Both the position numbers and the translations under genes were made by a program. From the NCBI GenBank assembly GCA_949825025.1, contig OX463779.1, forward strand, positions 34,234,203 to 34,298,202: 64,000 nucleotides of DNA. Reading direction: 5' to 3'. Below are positions 14,089 through 28,915 of this stretch, one piece after another. Every line of letters begins with the position of its first letter. Position 1 is the stretch's first letter. The notes under the pieces were generated by a model. It saw only the letters and a list, made by a program, of their open reading frames with translations, made no database searches and was not told the origin of the DNA. The DNA comes from Siphlonurus alternatus. Lineage: Eukaryota; Arthropoda; Insecta; Ephemeroptera; Siphlonuridae.

Positions 14089-14516
14089 TTTTTTCTAATC
14101 AAACTCTATTGAGTACTTCTATTTACTAATTACTCTAATTATTACATACTACTTTGAAACCCCGAACCTTCTGAAACCCTAACTTGAGCGTTTCGCGGGC
14201 TCTTCCGGAATGGGGACGGCCACGGCCTTGCAATTCATCCCGGCATTTGTCTGCGACTGACAGTGAGGGAAACGTGGAAACCTCAGCCAGGATGGACGCT
14301 ACAGCGTTTGTCAATAAACCGGAAGTGCAATGGTCAAAAGCCAGGGGAACCACATAGTGGAAAAGAGCAAAGATTTACCCCTGGGTCATGGGTAACGTGA
14401 CATGTTTTTTTTTTGTTGAAAATGGTCACCCATCCAACTAATAACCACGCTCGGCATTGCTTGACTTCGGTGATCTGACGAGACCCGGTCAAGCGCACTG
14501 CGCTACACCTCCGACT
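14089..14516 (-). mobile_element. 5S-rRNA-headed SINE, full-length copy with perfect 15-bp TSD
   Basis: A complete SINE on the minus strand. Its head (14424-14486) reads as the internal promoter half of 5S rRNA: GATCACCGAAGTCAAGCA (box A side) and TTGGATGGGTGACC (box C). The first 30 nt of the head (14487-14516, GTGTAGCGCAGTGCGC) look like a tRNA A-box rather than 5S. A linker is followed by the family body at 14229-14299 (GAGGTTTCC, GGGATGAATTGC on the minus strand) and a tail at about 14089-14200 (CTCAAGTTAGGGTTTC, AGAAGTACTC). The insertion is flanked by identical 15-bp repeats ACTACTATGTAGTAT at 14074-14088 and 14517-14531, the expected result of LINE-driven retroposition. Confidence 0.87.
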
Positions 14517-14531
14517 ACTACTATGTAGTAT
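14517..14531. repeat. Target-site duplication, right copy, of the 5S SINE
   Basis: ACTACTATGTAGTAT, an exact match to 14074-14088. Confidence 0.88.
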
Positions 14532-14903
14532 AGGTATTGAAAAAAAAAAAAAAAAGCAAACTTAAGAAACACACTTTCACCACTGTGAGCAATTTAAAAA
14601 AATAGCAGCTGAAGAAATATTTTGATGAATTTAAATTTGTGGTACTTTAGAGAATTTCTTTTTCAAAAATGAAGCAATGTATTCCGTTTAAAGGAATCTT
14701 TAAATTTTTCTTTATTATTAATTTTAAATTGATGCATGATTTTACTAAATTACCTTCTTTCAAATGACGTTGCATGGTTACAATTTTATTAAAAAAAGGT
14801 ATGCGAGATGAATAAAAAATGAAAAGGGTGGTGGAAGAAAGGGTGAGAGAAGCGGATTTTAGACGAGGATGGAATGAAGAAATAAGCGACGATACGGTCA
14901 GGT

Positions 14904-15118
14904 ACAAATCTCGGTGAATGAGAGAGGATTCAGAAGGCTGGTGCACCGGTAAACTTTACTCTCAGTTTGCCAATAAATATAGCGGTGGCGTCCCCCAGGG
15001 ACCTACGCCCCAACAGAAGCAGGTGAACGCCAGCCTATCGGCCCGCCTCGTGCTTGAATGCCTCCTTGCAAGCAGTCAACACGATCAAACTGATACCACG
15101 AAACCGCTTGCCAAACAG
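14904..15118 (+). other. Open frame in a GC-richer island, possible exon
   Basis: About 70 codons are open across a balanced-composition patch (YSGGVPQGPTPQQKQ, then VNASLSARLVLECLLASSQ). A TTTACTCTCAG acceptor at about 14963 and an AAGCAG|GTGAAC donor at 15022 would define a 19-codon mini-exon in the same frame. It is polar and Q/S-rich. Not recognised. Confidence 0.2.
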
Positions 15119-15539
15119 CCAATGTTCATAAATTTTAAACCCTTTATGTATATATATATAGTAACCTAAACCCAGCTAGTATTTCGACTCCATTTCACAC
15201 TTTAAAATGTAGATCAAGTTCATGTTGTTCAACATTTTATGAATACTCAAAAGTGACTTAAAAGAGTGATTTAAGTTTATAATTTTGTAACACGACTATA
15301 AAACATAAAGTATTATATAAATTTAAAAAATTACGTTTTTAAATTAATTAAAAGTAAAAATGACACTTTTAAATAAAAATAAATTTATACACTAAATAAT
15401 AAAACAAATACAGTAATTAATAAATAAATAATTATAACGCTCGAGGTTAAAATATTTTAGGTAAATATGATTATATATATATAGTAGCTAGTGTTAGGAG
15501 AATATATAGTTGACAACAGCTGTTTGTTGTAATGGTTAT

Positions 15540-15830
15540 GTCGTGCATTTGAAATGTTTTCACTCGCATATATAAGCCTGACGGGCTGTATGTGGTGGTC
15601 ATGACCGCCTGTGAGTTAGACAACCCTTTGTTCTGGTGTGCCGCGCGGGTTGCCTACTCTCCAGGCTGTAGACTACTCTCCACCGTCGTCGCCGCCACCG
15701 CTGCGTTTGCTTGTTATGCCCATGGCCACGCTAATGGTAGAGGCGGAGAGAAGTCTGGTGGCCTCTAGCTCAGCCTTGCTAGCAGCTAATCACCCCGGGT
15801 TAACATATATACCTCCCAGCAAACTCAGTA
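15540..15830 (+). promoter_or_regulatory. GC-rich island with TATA-like box
   Basis: TATATAAG at 15569-15576 is followed by a GC-rich block with TCGTCGCCGCCACCGCTGCG (about 15690). A donor-like CCT|GTGAGT lies at about 15609. This could be a core promoter and first exon; an open frame at 15638-15859 is present but unremarkable. Evidence is motif-level only. Confidence 0.2.
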
Positions 15831-16249
15831 TACTATTAGACTTATATACATTACATTGAACATATGTGTGCAAGTATAGCTTAAAGCGAACAACATATTT
15901 CCTATAAATTTAGTATATTATATGCATCATACAGCAAAATTTATAGAATTCCACAAGAAAAATCATTGTATCTTATTGTGTAAATTTCTCCAAAATAATA
16001 ATAAAATTATTTTTTAATAATTTTAATAAAAATTTATACTTTGGGAATTCAATAAAAAGCTGAAGATTTTTTTATAGAATGAAAATTTAAATATATATGT
16101 ATATATTATTATTATTATGCATATTATATAATTTTAATAATAATTTATAATTATTTATGGGAGATGTGACAATCTACTATAAATAGTAGTTTTGAAAATT
16201 ATATTAAGAGAACAGACATATATGACATGATACTGCATGAAAAATATAT

Positions 16250-16349
16250 CAGTAAACACAGGGTGTCAAATATGTGTTGGGCCGGTACTGCAGAGTGTGA
16301 GCACAGTACTGGCCCAACAGTCTCAGCACTGGACCAACTCTGTTTACTG
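16250..16349. repeat. Compact 100-bp double inverted repeat
   Basis: The outer arms CAGTAAACACAG (16250-16261) and CTGTTTACTG (about 16340-16349) are inverted. The inner arms TGTTGGGCCGGTACTG (16275-16290) and CAGTACTGGCCCAACA (16304-16319) match at 15 of 16 positions with a 13-nt loop. A third degenerate copy, CACTGGACCAAC, follows. It may be a very short Tc1-like fold-back remnant or a structured regulatory site. Confidence 0.6.
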
Positions 16350-19300
16350 GTAAGCCTCTAGAGCTTTTTAAAATCTCGTGATCGAGGTACGTCAAATTCA
16401 TGTAGTTATTTACGACAAAAGATGGACAAATTTAAAAAAAGTTTATACAACAAAACTGTTGTATGTAACTTGAAGGAAAATAATATTATATTATTAATTA
16501 ACATAAAAATGAACAAATTTTGACAACAATAAAAAGAAAATAAAACAAAAACAGGTTATTATAGTATAATTATTTTATCACATGAGAAGATAATTATTGC
16601 ATAACTTAAATTACGGAACCCTCTCAATCAATACTGTACTTATCATTATAATTATAATAATTATATAATTATAAATATGTTATAGTCAAGTATATAATAA
16701 ACTAGTAATAATTTTGTTGTTTTTAAATTCTAAGTTGCATCCTCCATATAATAAGAATGTTTTAATACTTCCCTTTAGTTCAAACTTCAAGTTCTAGGTG
16801 CATATACACCCGTCGTAATTCTAAGGCTATGTTAATTACATACTGTACATTTTACAAATTAAATTACATGAAATATAATTTATTTGCAAGTAACTTGCAA
16901 TATGATTGTAAATGTTTGTACTCGGTTTCTATATAGTGGAAATGCAAACTTGAAATTTTGACATTAAATTTTACAAAATTTTGCGCTTGGATAAGTGTGT
17001 AATTTAATTAAACTTTGTTCAATATCCTGTATAAAATTCATGTAAGATAAGACTAAAATTATCAATACAATACTGTATTTATATTGGTAATATCTCAATA
17101 ATTTATATTTTGTTATTAAATTTCTTGAAAATATAAAACAACAGAAAAGCGTTTATGGGCATAGTTCGAATCTGGCTATGAATCAAATAATATAATATAT
17201 AAAATAGAGGAATATAGAAGCTAATTATATATTTATTTAAATAGCATACCAGTAATCTTTTAAACAGTGTTATAATAGCGGAAGTAATTAGTTCTTTATT
17301 AAATTTTAAAAAAACATTACAAATAATAAAAATATCATATAAATTTTATATGTGCTTAATTAATCTTCTTTTGTAAATGAAATAAATTGAAATCTATTGA
17401 AAACTGTAATTATCTCTATAAAAAACAATTGTTATATATTTTTAAAGAAATTGTTAATTAAATTTCTAATTACTTTAACCGATTTTCTATAATAGTGATC
17501 TCTCAATATGCGAGACCTGTAGTTGTAACTATTTTATTTTGCCTAAGCCACAACAGTTCAACGCAGTGAGAGCTCACAGATAAATTGTTATTTACTTCTT
17601 CCTCGCAACCTCGAGGGCTGAAAAGAGGGGTGGAAAGAGGGTGATTTTACATACAGGGTGAAGCTATGCAAGACACAGAATTATTGTAAAATCAAGTCTC
17701 TCTAATCACCAGCTTGTGGCTTTTATGTTGGCTTGTTGTGAATGCTATTATAATAATTTTGTTGTTGCTATGCTATAGTACGATAATGCTATTATATTTA
17801 CTTCATTAGATACAGAAACTTAATTTTGTTTATATACCTTGTTAAAAATCAGAATAATAACAATGGCTCACTTTGATAATAATTCTATGCATCGACAAAC
17901 TAAATTTGTTTAATACACACATATTGATTTTATTTACACTTGATGTGATTAAATTAATTTTCAAACTAAATTTAATTAATTTTATAAGTATACAATGCAA
18001 ATCTTTATAAATTTTAGTTATGATCTTTTGTATAGTTCATATAATGGTAACAAAAAAAAATCTGTTGTAAATAAAAAAAAATAAAAATCAATAATGAAAT
18101 TAATTTTAAAAAATTATGTATTTTTTTACAGTAAAATAATTGACATTTTTTATTTTTTTTTTAAACAAAGAAAAATATTACTATTTTGCGCATTTTATTT
18201 TTAAATTTTAATACACTTCACGATGCTACATTTTCTGAATGTGTGTTGATAGAGATAGATAATCATTCTGTACTCTTTGTAATAAAGGTACAACCAAAAT
18301 TAACCTTTTTTTAATTAAATTGAGTGTTAGTATTGACAATTAGCACAAAGAACACAATGAATTAAAGTTTGATGCACACCTTTTTTACTCCGACAGTACA
18401 TACAGTTAATATTCATAGGACAAAGGATCTCAAGACAAAGTATGTTTAGTTTTAAGTTGTTTCATTGTGTTTGTAATTGTTTATGTTACTTGTTCTATGC
18501 TGTTCTATGGCCTAAAGAATGTAATAAATATATTTAATCTACATGTTTCGAAATAAAAGTACATCATCGCGTTAGAAGGAACTTCAGTAAAAAGAGAAGA
18601 CACAATTGTTAATTTCACTCTTATAAAAATAAAAAATCTTATAAATATTTATAAAAAAAAATAATGTTCAGTTAAAAATATGTCCTTCTGCTATCAAATG
18701 AGTCAATAATAAAATTCTATTACAAAAGTTCATCTATCAGTATAACAATAATTTTAATTCACTTATCAGATTAGCTGCCATTTTTATTGTATTATATATA
18801 CAAGGTTAGAGGTCAAAATTTTCTCTAGTTTAATATGACATGTATACGTCATTTCCAACAGCTTGACTCGAGGGTTTTAGGTTTCTTTTATAAATTATAG
18901 TTTCATAAAAAAAAAAATGTCTGGAGACTACGGAGAATTTTCTTTTTAAAATAAAAAGATAATTGTTTTTCTATTCTTTCTTACCAACTTTGTAATCTGT
19001 CACTTGACAACAAAATAAAAAAAGGTTTATTTAATCAGAAAAGTATATTTATAAGAAAACAAAACATGTTTAATGGATTTGACGAGTATTAATTATTTTT
19101 TTCCTAGACTTCAAAAGTGTATATCAGAGAATATCAGAGAATTCTCTGGTTACATTATTTGAAATTCGAGATTTATAAAAAAATATCCAATTATATTCTA
19201 CAAACTACGCTTCACATGTTCATTTTACCTTCTCAGTGACTCTTGAAGACCTCTTATATTAGTTTCAAGGGCGTATCCTTCAATGTTATATACACAAAAA

Positions 19301-20439
19301 AGCAGACACGTTCTCAAATTCTCACGTTGTCCCAAAACACAGTGAAACATCACGAGAAACATTTCTATCACCAGACTGAGGGTTTTGTTTGCCGAATATT
19401 TTCCTAACCAAACAATCGAGATAAACCAACATGCATATTTTTACATTATCAAGGAAAAAATATTAAATTTATTAATTTTTTTTTAGAATTTCAACTGATA
19501 ACAACTGTTTTTATATTAATATTTATAAGTGAAAAAAATAAGATTCTTTTAAATATTTATAATATAGTTATTACGTTAAAAAAAAGTGATGAAAGTGGAA
19601 AAATTGTAAATTTCTGAATATATTTACTTTTAATATGGTTATTTTTTGTTTGTTATTTCTCAATTAATGTTAATTACTTTTACATTAAAACCAATTAACG
19701 ACAGCACTATTGTCTTTACTTCATCTTTTTATTTTACTTAGTGAATATAAAATAAATTTGAATTTTCTTTGAATATTGAAGGCTTTACTTTGTATCTTAG
19801 CTGTTAACATTACTGTCAATTATAAAAAATTCTTCATGAAATTGAAAATAAAGAAAAGTTTTGCACAGAAATTGGCCTACAATTGAATCAACAAATGCAG
19901 TAGCAGTTTCAAAAAATAATGATCACCAATATCAATAATGTGTGTTATTTCAACAATAATTATTATTGCTGTATATAAAGTTCATGGTTTAATTATTGTG
20001 GTTTCATTCATCGGTTTTAATTTCAATTGCTGTTGTAAATTATTACCATAACATTGTGTTCTATATAAAACATAATGAAATCATCACATACAACTAATTG
20101 TGGTGCTGTTATTATATTTAAAATACTCTATTTGTTTTCATTTAAGTGTACAATTTATTTGTATTAATTCCTCTAAACTTATTTTAAGAATGATATGCAG
20201 CATCGTTAAAGTAAACCAAATATATTTAATTATATATTTACTGTTTGTTAGTTGTCATTCATAAGTAATTTTTATTTAAATATCGATTGAAAATCAATTA
20301 TTTTTATTTAAAGATATTATGGTAATACAATATATTATATATTGTAAGGAAAAATTTCTTTTTATAACAACATTATGTTGATAGATATAGTAAGTACACC
20401 CTGAAGAGTAATGTGTATTATGCTTCTTGAGTATACGTG

Positions 20440-20442
<3 letters not shown>
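16350..20442. other. Long A/T-rich stretch, nothing recognised
   Basis: About 4 kb of very A/T-rich DNA with only a small balanced patch at 17540-17650. No genes, elements or inverted repeats that I could support. Confidence 0.5.

Positions 20443-20530
<88 letters not shown>
20443..20530. repeat. (GA)n microsatellite, 88 bp
   Basis: An uninterrupted GA dinucleotide run. Confidence 0.99.
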
Positions 20531-20536
<6 letters not shown>

Positions 20537-21783
20537 GCGGGTGACTGGGAGAAATACCGCCAATTAAACGCGTGTGGTACAGGCGGTTATTTCACTCATG
20601 GGACTCGCTACATAACTCACCATAGCACTTAAATCCCTTAGCTCAGCACATATATTTATACATTCATCTGCTCCGCCAGGTACACCTACCTCACAATCTG
20701 ATGTGGCTTGAACTAAATCCAATTCTTTCTCTTTTTTAAAGCTGAAATTAACAACTGTGAGATTTCTATTGAAAATTTCAATCAAAATTTACATTCACTT
20801 GAGTGTAAAATAGAATTAAGATTAAATTTGTTTATTTTTAATTGAAATTTTAATAATTTAAAAATGTATATTATTTATTCTATTTGTATCATATAATTTA
20901 ATACGTATTTCAATGACCAAAGGGTAGCTTTTATATTGAATAATTAATTTTAATAATAGTATTTATATCCAAATAATATTTATGATTCAGTTCGTAAAAA
21001 AGTAAATCAAGAATAGGATTTGCACTATTTGCAGTACGTAATAAATCTTATACACTAAATCAACTATTTGGTATATACAGATTTAATAGATTTATTCAGT
21101 TCCTTTGGCTATAAAAATAGTATAGAACAAGCAATATACATATAATAACAGTACAAAATAAAACAATATAATATGTATATATTATATATAATTGTACTAA
21201 TATCAATAATTAACCATTAATACATTGCCTTTCCTGTAAAATTCTTTAACACTATAAAACAAATTTTCCATAAGATATTTAAAGTTTAAAAAAATTAAAC
21301 TTTATGGTGGCGGTAGAGAAGTCATTTTTTTATAAGGTGTCAGTATTGAGACACATTTTCAATTAAATTAGTACGTAACACACACTTACTAATATTTACC
21401 TCTTTAGCATAATTCTCTGAATTTATAATACCTTTATAACGCCTTTGCGATTATTATTTTTGATCACCTTGCTTCGTCATATTTTTTTTTAGACACGTTT
21501 TTATTTTATATTAAAAATTGCAATTGAGCTAAACATTACTATAATTATCATAGTGGCTTCATTTTGTATCAATAAAAAAATACATCAATAATTAACAAAT
21601 GATTTTGTAATTTTAATCCCCATATAAATAGTATATATGCAAATTTTTTAGTTCAATCCAACTTAAATTTAAAACAGAATAATTTTGCCACTAAAACAAA
21701 TTGCTTGTCCATTCTTTTCACGCCCTTGTATAGATTATATGACCTTAATCTTTAATAACAACGTTAAACCCTTCTTTTCCTAC

Positions 21784-21928
21784 CTGATCAAAAGTAACCC
21801 AATGAACTTCAATATTGGATGAAAGAGTATCGGCACTCTTTGATCCTAGAGATGAGATTTTTTTTTTTAAAGTAGCCGCTAAAACCAACATTGCTATTTC
21901 TATTTCCATACCACGTTCAAGCAACGTG
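21784..21928 (-). other. Candidate 145-bp internal exon on the minus strand
   Basis: Borders look like splice sites: TTTTTTTGTTCAATCCAG precedes the block and GATCAG is followed by GTAGGA. One frame is open throughout (48 codons; TLLERGMEIEIAMLVLAAT..., ending IEVHWVTFDQ). The surroundings are strongly A/T-rich while the block is more balanced. An A11 run encodes KKK. The peptide is not recognised, and a chance open frame is possible. Confidence 0.3.
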
Positions 21929-23473
21929 CTGGATTGAACAAAAAAATATATTATATATCTATAAGCCAAGTAAATGAAGTATAGTATGGAGCTTTATCCA
22001 TATTGTAAACGAGCTTTAATGCTATCACGATGAGCACTTAATATTTTTATACTGCTGCTGCCTATTATTATAACTACTTTTTTTTTTTTGGTCTTGTGTC
22101 TTATGCATAATCGTAAAAGGTTAAATCCATTCTTCTACACTTATCTTGCTCTCTTAAAGAATATTCATCCTTTATACTTTAAACTGCTTCTTAGCTCTTT
22201 TTCTTTGCTTATCCCCTCCCCCCTCCTCTTTCTCAACCACCCACATCCAAGCTTCTCTCATTACATGCAAATTGTTTCGTGTTACTATAATAATAACAAT
22301 AATTTTAAACTTCATTTTTAAACTTCTCTAAAGATCCTCCTTAATAGTATACCCTCATAAGAAATATTTAAAAAAGATTAAACTCGGTTTCTATATTAAT
22401 TAGTACAACAGCTTGTAATCTATATTATACTAAAAAGAAAATTCATGTAAAATTTAATAACATTCCATATAATTCAAATTAACGTAATTTTAATTGGAAT
22501 TTACTAATTGCATTTTTCTGTATAAAAGTACTTTATAATATATATTGCTTAAATATGAGTAAAGTTATTTTAAAATTCATTACAATTTGAATAATTAAAT
22601 TACTGTTAATTAATCAAAGAAATTGTTTTACAAGAAATATGATTAATGAATATAGTTTTTATGCATTTAAAAAGAAGGTTGCATTTTAGAGTTATGAAAC
22701 TTTATACAATATATTCTGAGCTGAATAAATTTATATTTTTTTTTTCTTAAATAATATTTTTATCAAAAACTTTTATCAACATATAAAACTAATTCAATTT
22801 AAATTGTGCCATTTTCTTTGAAAACATTTCAAATTATCCAGAATACATAAATTTATAATGAAAAAATATTGATACAGTTTCATTAAACCAATAATTAAAC
22901 CAAGCTTAGCAATGTGTAAATTTACAGAGTTTGGTTAAACTAATAGATGAAAAAGCCTGAAATTGGTAACGTTGAATTTTTAACCATTAAACAAAGAATT
23001 ATAACAAAATTAAGAAGTTTGAACTTCAAAGTATAATAATATTGAATAGAGAAAAAATAGATAAATACATATTATTTTATAATAATTGAAATTTAAATTA
23101 CATTTTATAGGTACTAAATATATCCTCACACCATATACTACAATCTTGATGTGTTGCAGATTTGCTTTTTATTCAAGTTTCTATTTCTAAAAATGTTGGC
23201 ATAATATTGCAACTCCTTATCGAGATTCACAACTGAGGAGTTCATTGTGCGGTCAAGCACCTCTCAGTAGCTGTACTACGAATGCGAACGGTGTGAAATG
23301 GACAACTTTTGTTTTACCATTTTATGTTTCTCTGGGGAATTCAATATGAGTTGACACTCATGAGTGTTACACGTTCCATCTTTTTATTGAGAAGTGATTG
23401 CCGGGAAGCCAAGTGAAAATCAAGGGCTTCATGTTTTTTGTTTTTTGTTTTTTTTTTTTAATTCTTGAACTAG

Positions 23474-23526
23474 GTGTGGTGCAGTACGCTTAACCGGGTC
23501 TCATCAGATCACCAAAGTCAAGCAAC
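23474..23526 (+). mobile_element. Fragment of the 5S SINE head
   Basis: Only the head is present: GGTGTGGTGCAGTACGC, then CCGGGTCTCATCAGATCACC and AAGTCAAGCAACGC. It stops abruptly before box C. Head-only pieces are unusual, because retroposition normally truncates the 5' end. Later deletion or internally primed insertion could explain it. It follows an A/T-rich stretch with T runs. Confidence 0.6.
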
Positions 23527-24504
23527 GCAAATAATAAAAATATGTATAATTATTATATATTATATAAATCTTATTAGAAAATGAAAAGTTTTAAGATTTT
23601 AAGATGCATTAAAAGTATTTGTAACTTTTTTTTTTTTTTTTTTTTTTTTACAAGCAAGAATTTAATAATCCTGCAATATCATAATATAATGTTTATCTTC
23701 AAAACTGTGTTGCTTTTTAATAAAATGCATTTAGACTAGTTTTTGTGAAACAGTTATTATTTTGCTAATTGTTGTAGATATGTTAATACAGATGTGAATG
23801 AAGCGAACCTTTAGTTATTTTGATTAAATTAGAAATAATATTAAATAAAAAAATAATAAAAAAATACATGACGCCACATTCCTTACGTTTTTTTTTTTTT
23901 TGTTATTTATCAAACAATAAAAACAATTATATAAACAAACATATTTAATGGCAGGTAAAACTAACAAAAAAAAGTCTATATAGCCACCACCATTCTGTTT
24001 GATCAAACATGATGGCTAATATTTAATAATTATTTTTATTATTGCTTGTATTTGTTTCAATTTATGTTGTTCTCCTACATTTTACACCTATTGTTACAAG
24101 AACTAAAAAATATTTCAAACATAATGTACATAAAAATAATAACAATAAAAATATCTAGGTTATATTCTTTACCACTTAACCTCTATTGTTATATGAGTGA
24201 GTTAAATCTACTGTGTTTGGTTCACAATATATATTTCAAACGATCTGGCATGCAGTTGAGTATAAAAAAGGAAGTGCATAATTTATATATATGGTTAAGT
24301 CATCAGGTGTGCATGCATAGTATGCCGAGTTGAGTTGACTGCACAAAACGTTATTGAGAATGCAAAATAAAAGTGCATTGCATTAACAAATTGTGTGCTG
24401 GATATAGATGTTTGGATGCAGATGCATCCTAGTGCATCTTGACTGGCAATCTGCCCCAATTGCAAGTGGATAACAATAGAAAGCTAAGCTGGCTTAAGTA
24501 TTGA

Positions 24505-27975
<3,471 letters not shown>

Positions 27976-28026
27976 TTTTTTTTTTTTTTTTTTTTTTTAT
28001 TTCATTTTAATCATATACATTATTGT

Positions 28027-28064
28027 CCAGCCAAAGCTTTATATTTTTAAAGCTTGCCGGCTGG
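28027..28064 (-). other. Hairpin next to the LINE 3' end
   Basis: CCAGCC at 28027-28032 pairs with GGCTGG at 28059-28064. Inside it, AAGCTTTA at 28034-28041 pairs with TAAAGCTT at 28048-28055, leaving a small internal bulge and a 6-nt loop. It lies about 30 bp inside the poly(A) tail. Many CR1- and L2-like LINEs use a 3'-terminal stem-loop as the RT recognition site, so this is a good candidate for that role (inference). Confidence 0.7.
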
Positions 28065-28154
28065 TGCAAATTAAATATACAGAATAATATTTTCAATCAA
28101 GCTCATAGCAAATGGATATGAAACAATTGTATTATCTTATATTACCACGACACA

Positions 28155-28576
28155 AAAAAAGTCAAAAATAAATTCATAAAAAATACTAACGAAACTACTT
28201 CTCACACAACCATCACAATACCATTACCATTGCATGAAAGATTATTTGATACCATTTATGAATTTTCTTTTTTAAATACAATATGAAAAAAAAAAAAAAA
28301 AAAGTCATAAATAATACCAACGAAACTACATCTCACACAACCATCACAGTAAAATAACCATTGTATGAAAGATTATTTAATACTAATTATGAATTTTAAA
28401 CAATTTCACATAGAGAGAAAAAAAAATAACTTATAATTTTTATCAAATTAAATTTGGTACAGGAATACAAAGTTGGAAAATTCAAAAATAATATTAACGA
28501 AGCTACATCTCATACAATCATCACAGTAAAATAACCATTGTATGAAAGATTATTTAATACTAATTATGAATTTTCA
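28155..28576 (-). repeat. Three imperfect tandem units in the LINE 3' UTR
   Basis: Three related units of roughly 100 bp lie at about 28155-28267, 28301-28397 and 28471-28576. All share the plus-strand core ACGAA(A/G)CTAC(A/T)TCTCA, then CATCACA, then GAAAGATTATTT, then TATGAATTTT. Start-to-start spacing is 131 and then about 177 bp; the last gap holds extra unrelated A/T-rich sequence. Units 2 and 3 are closer to each other than to unit 1. Repeated 3' UTR units are common in LINEs and may assist RT recognition. Confidence 0.85.
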
Positions 28577-28915
28577 TGAACAATATCAACATAAAACAAT
28601 ACATGCACTTTATGTAATGTATACAAATAAAATATATATTCATAATAATAATAGAACAAAGACCATCAAATTTCATGTTATAAAAAATAATACATAATAA
28701 ATCATATATTTTTTCTTATACTTTAACTTGCAGCAATTTTTCACTAAAAGAAGTTGTCTGAAATTAATTAGGAATGTACAAATGGAACCTTTTTGATTTA
28801 AAAAATTATTACATAAGATTTGCTACGTTACTTTAAAGTATTGCTGAGACAACAAGCACAAGAGATATATTTTTTATAATTTATTTTCTTATTTATTTAT
28901 TTTTTTTTTTTGCCA

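Noticed and set aside
14424..14486. Functional 5S rRNA gene
   Set aside because: Only the central 60 nt match 5S; both ends are replaced and the unit is flanked by a target-site duplication.
17163..17187. B-box-like AGTTCGAATCTGG
   Set aside because: No A-box upstream and no related copies nearby; a single motif is not enough.
20420..20440. Similarity of GAGTATACGTGT to the iab-4 microRNA arm
   Set aside because: The shared core is short and no hairpin partner is present.
27976..28064. The LINE as mobilising partner of the SINEs here
   Set aside because: The SINE tails share neither the LINE terminal hairpin nor its final sequence.
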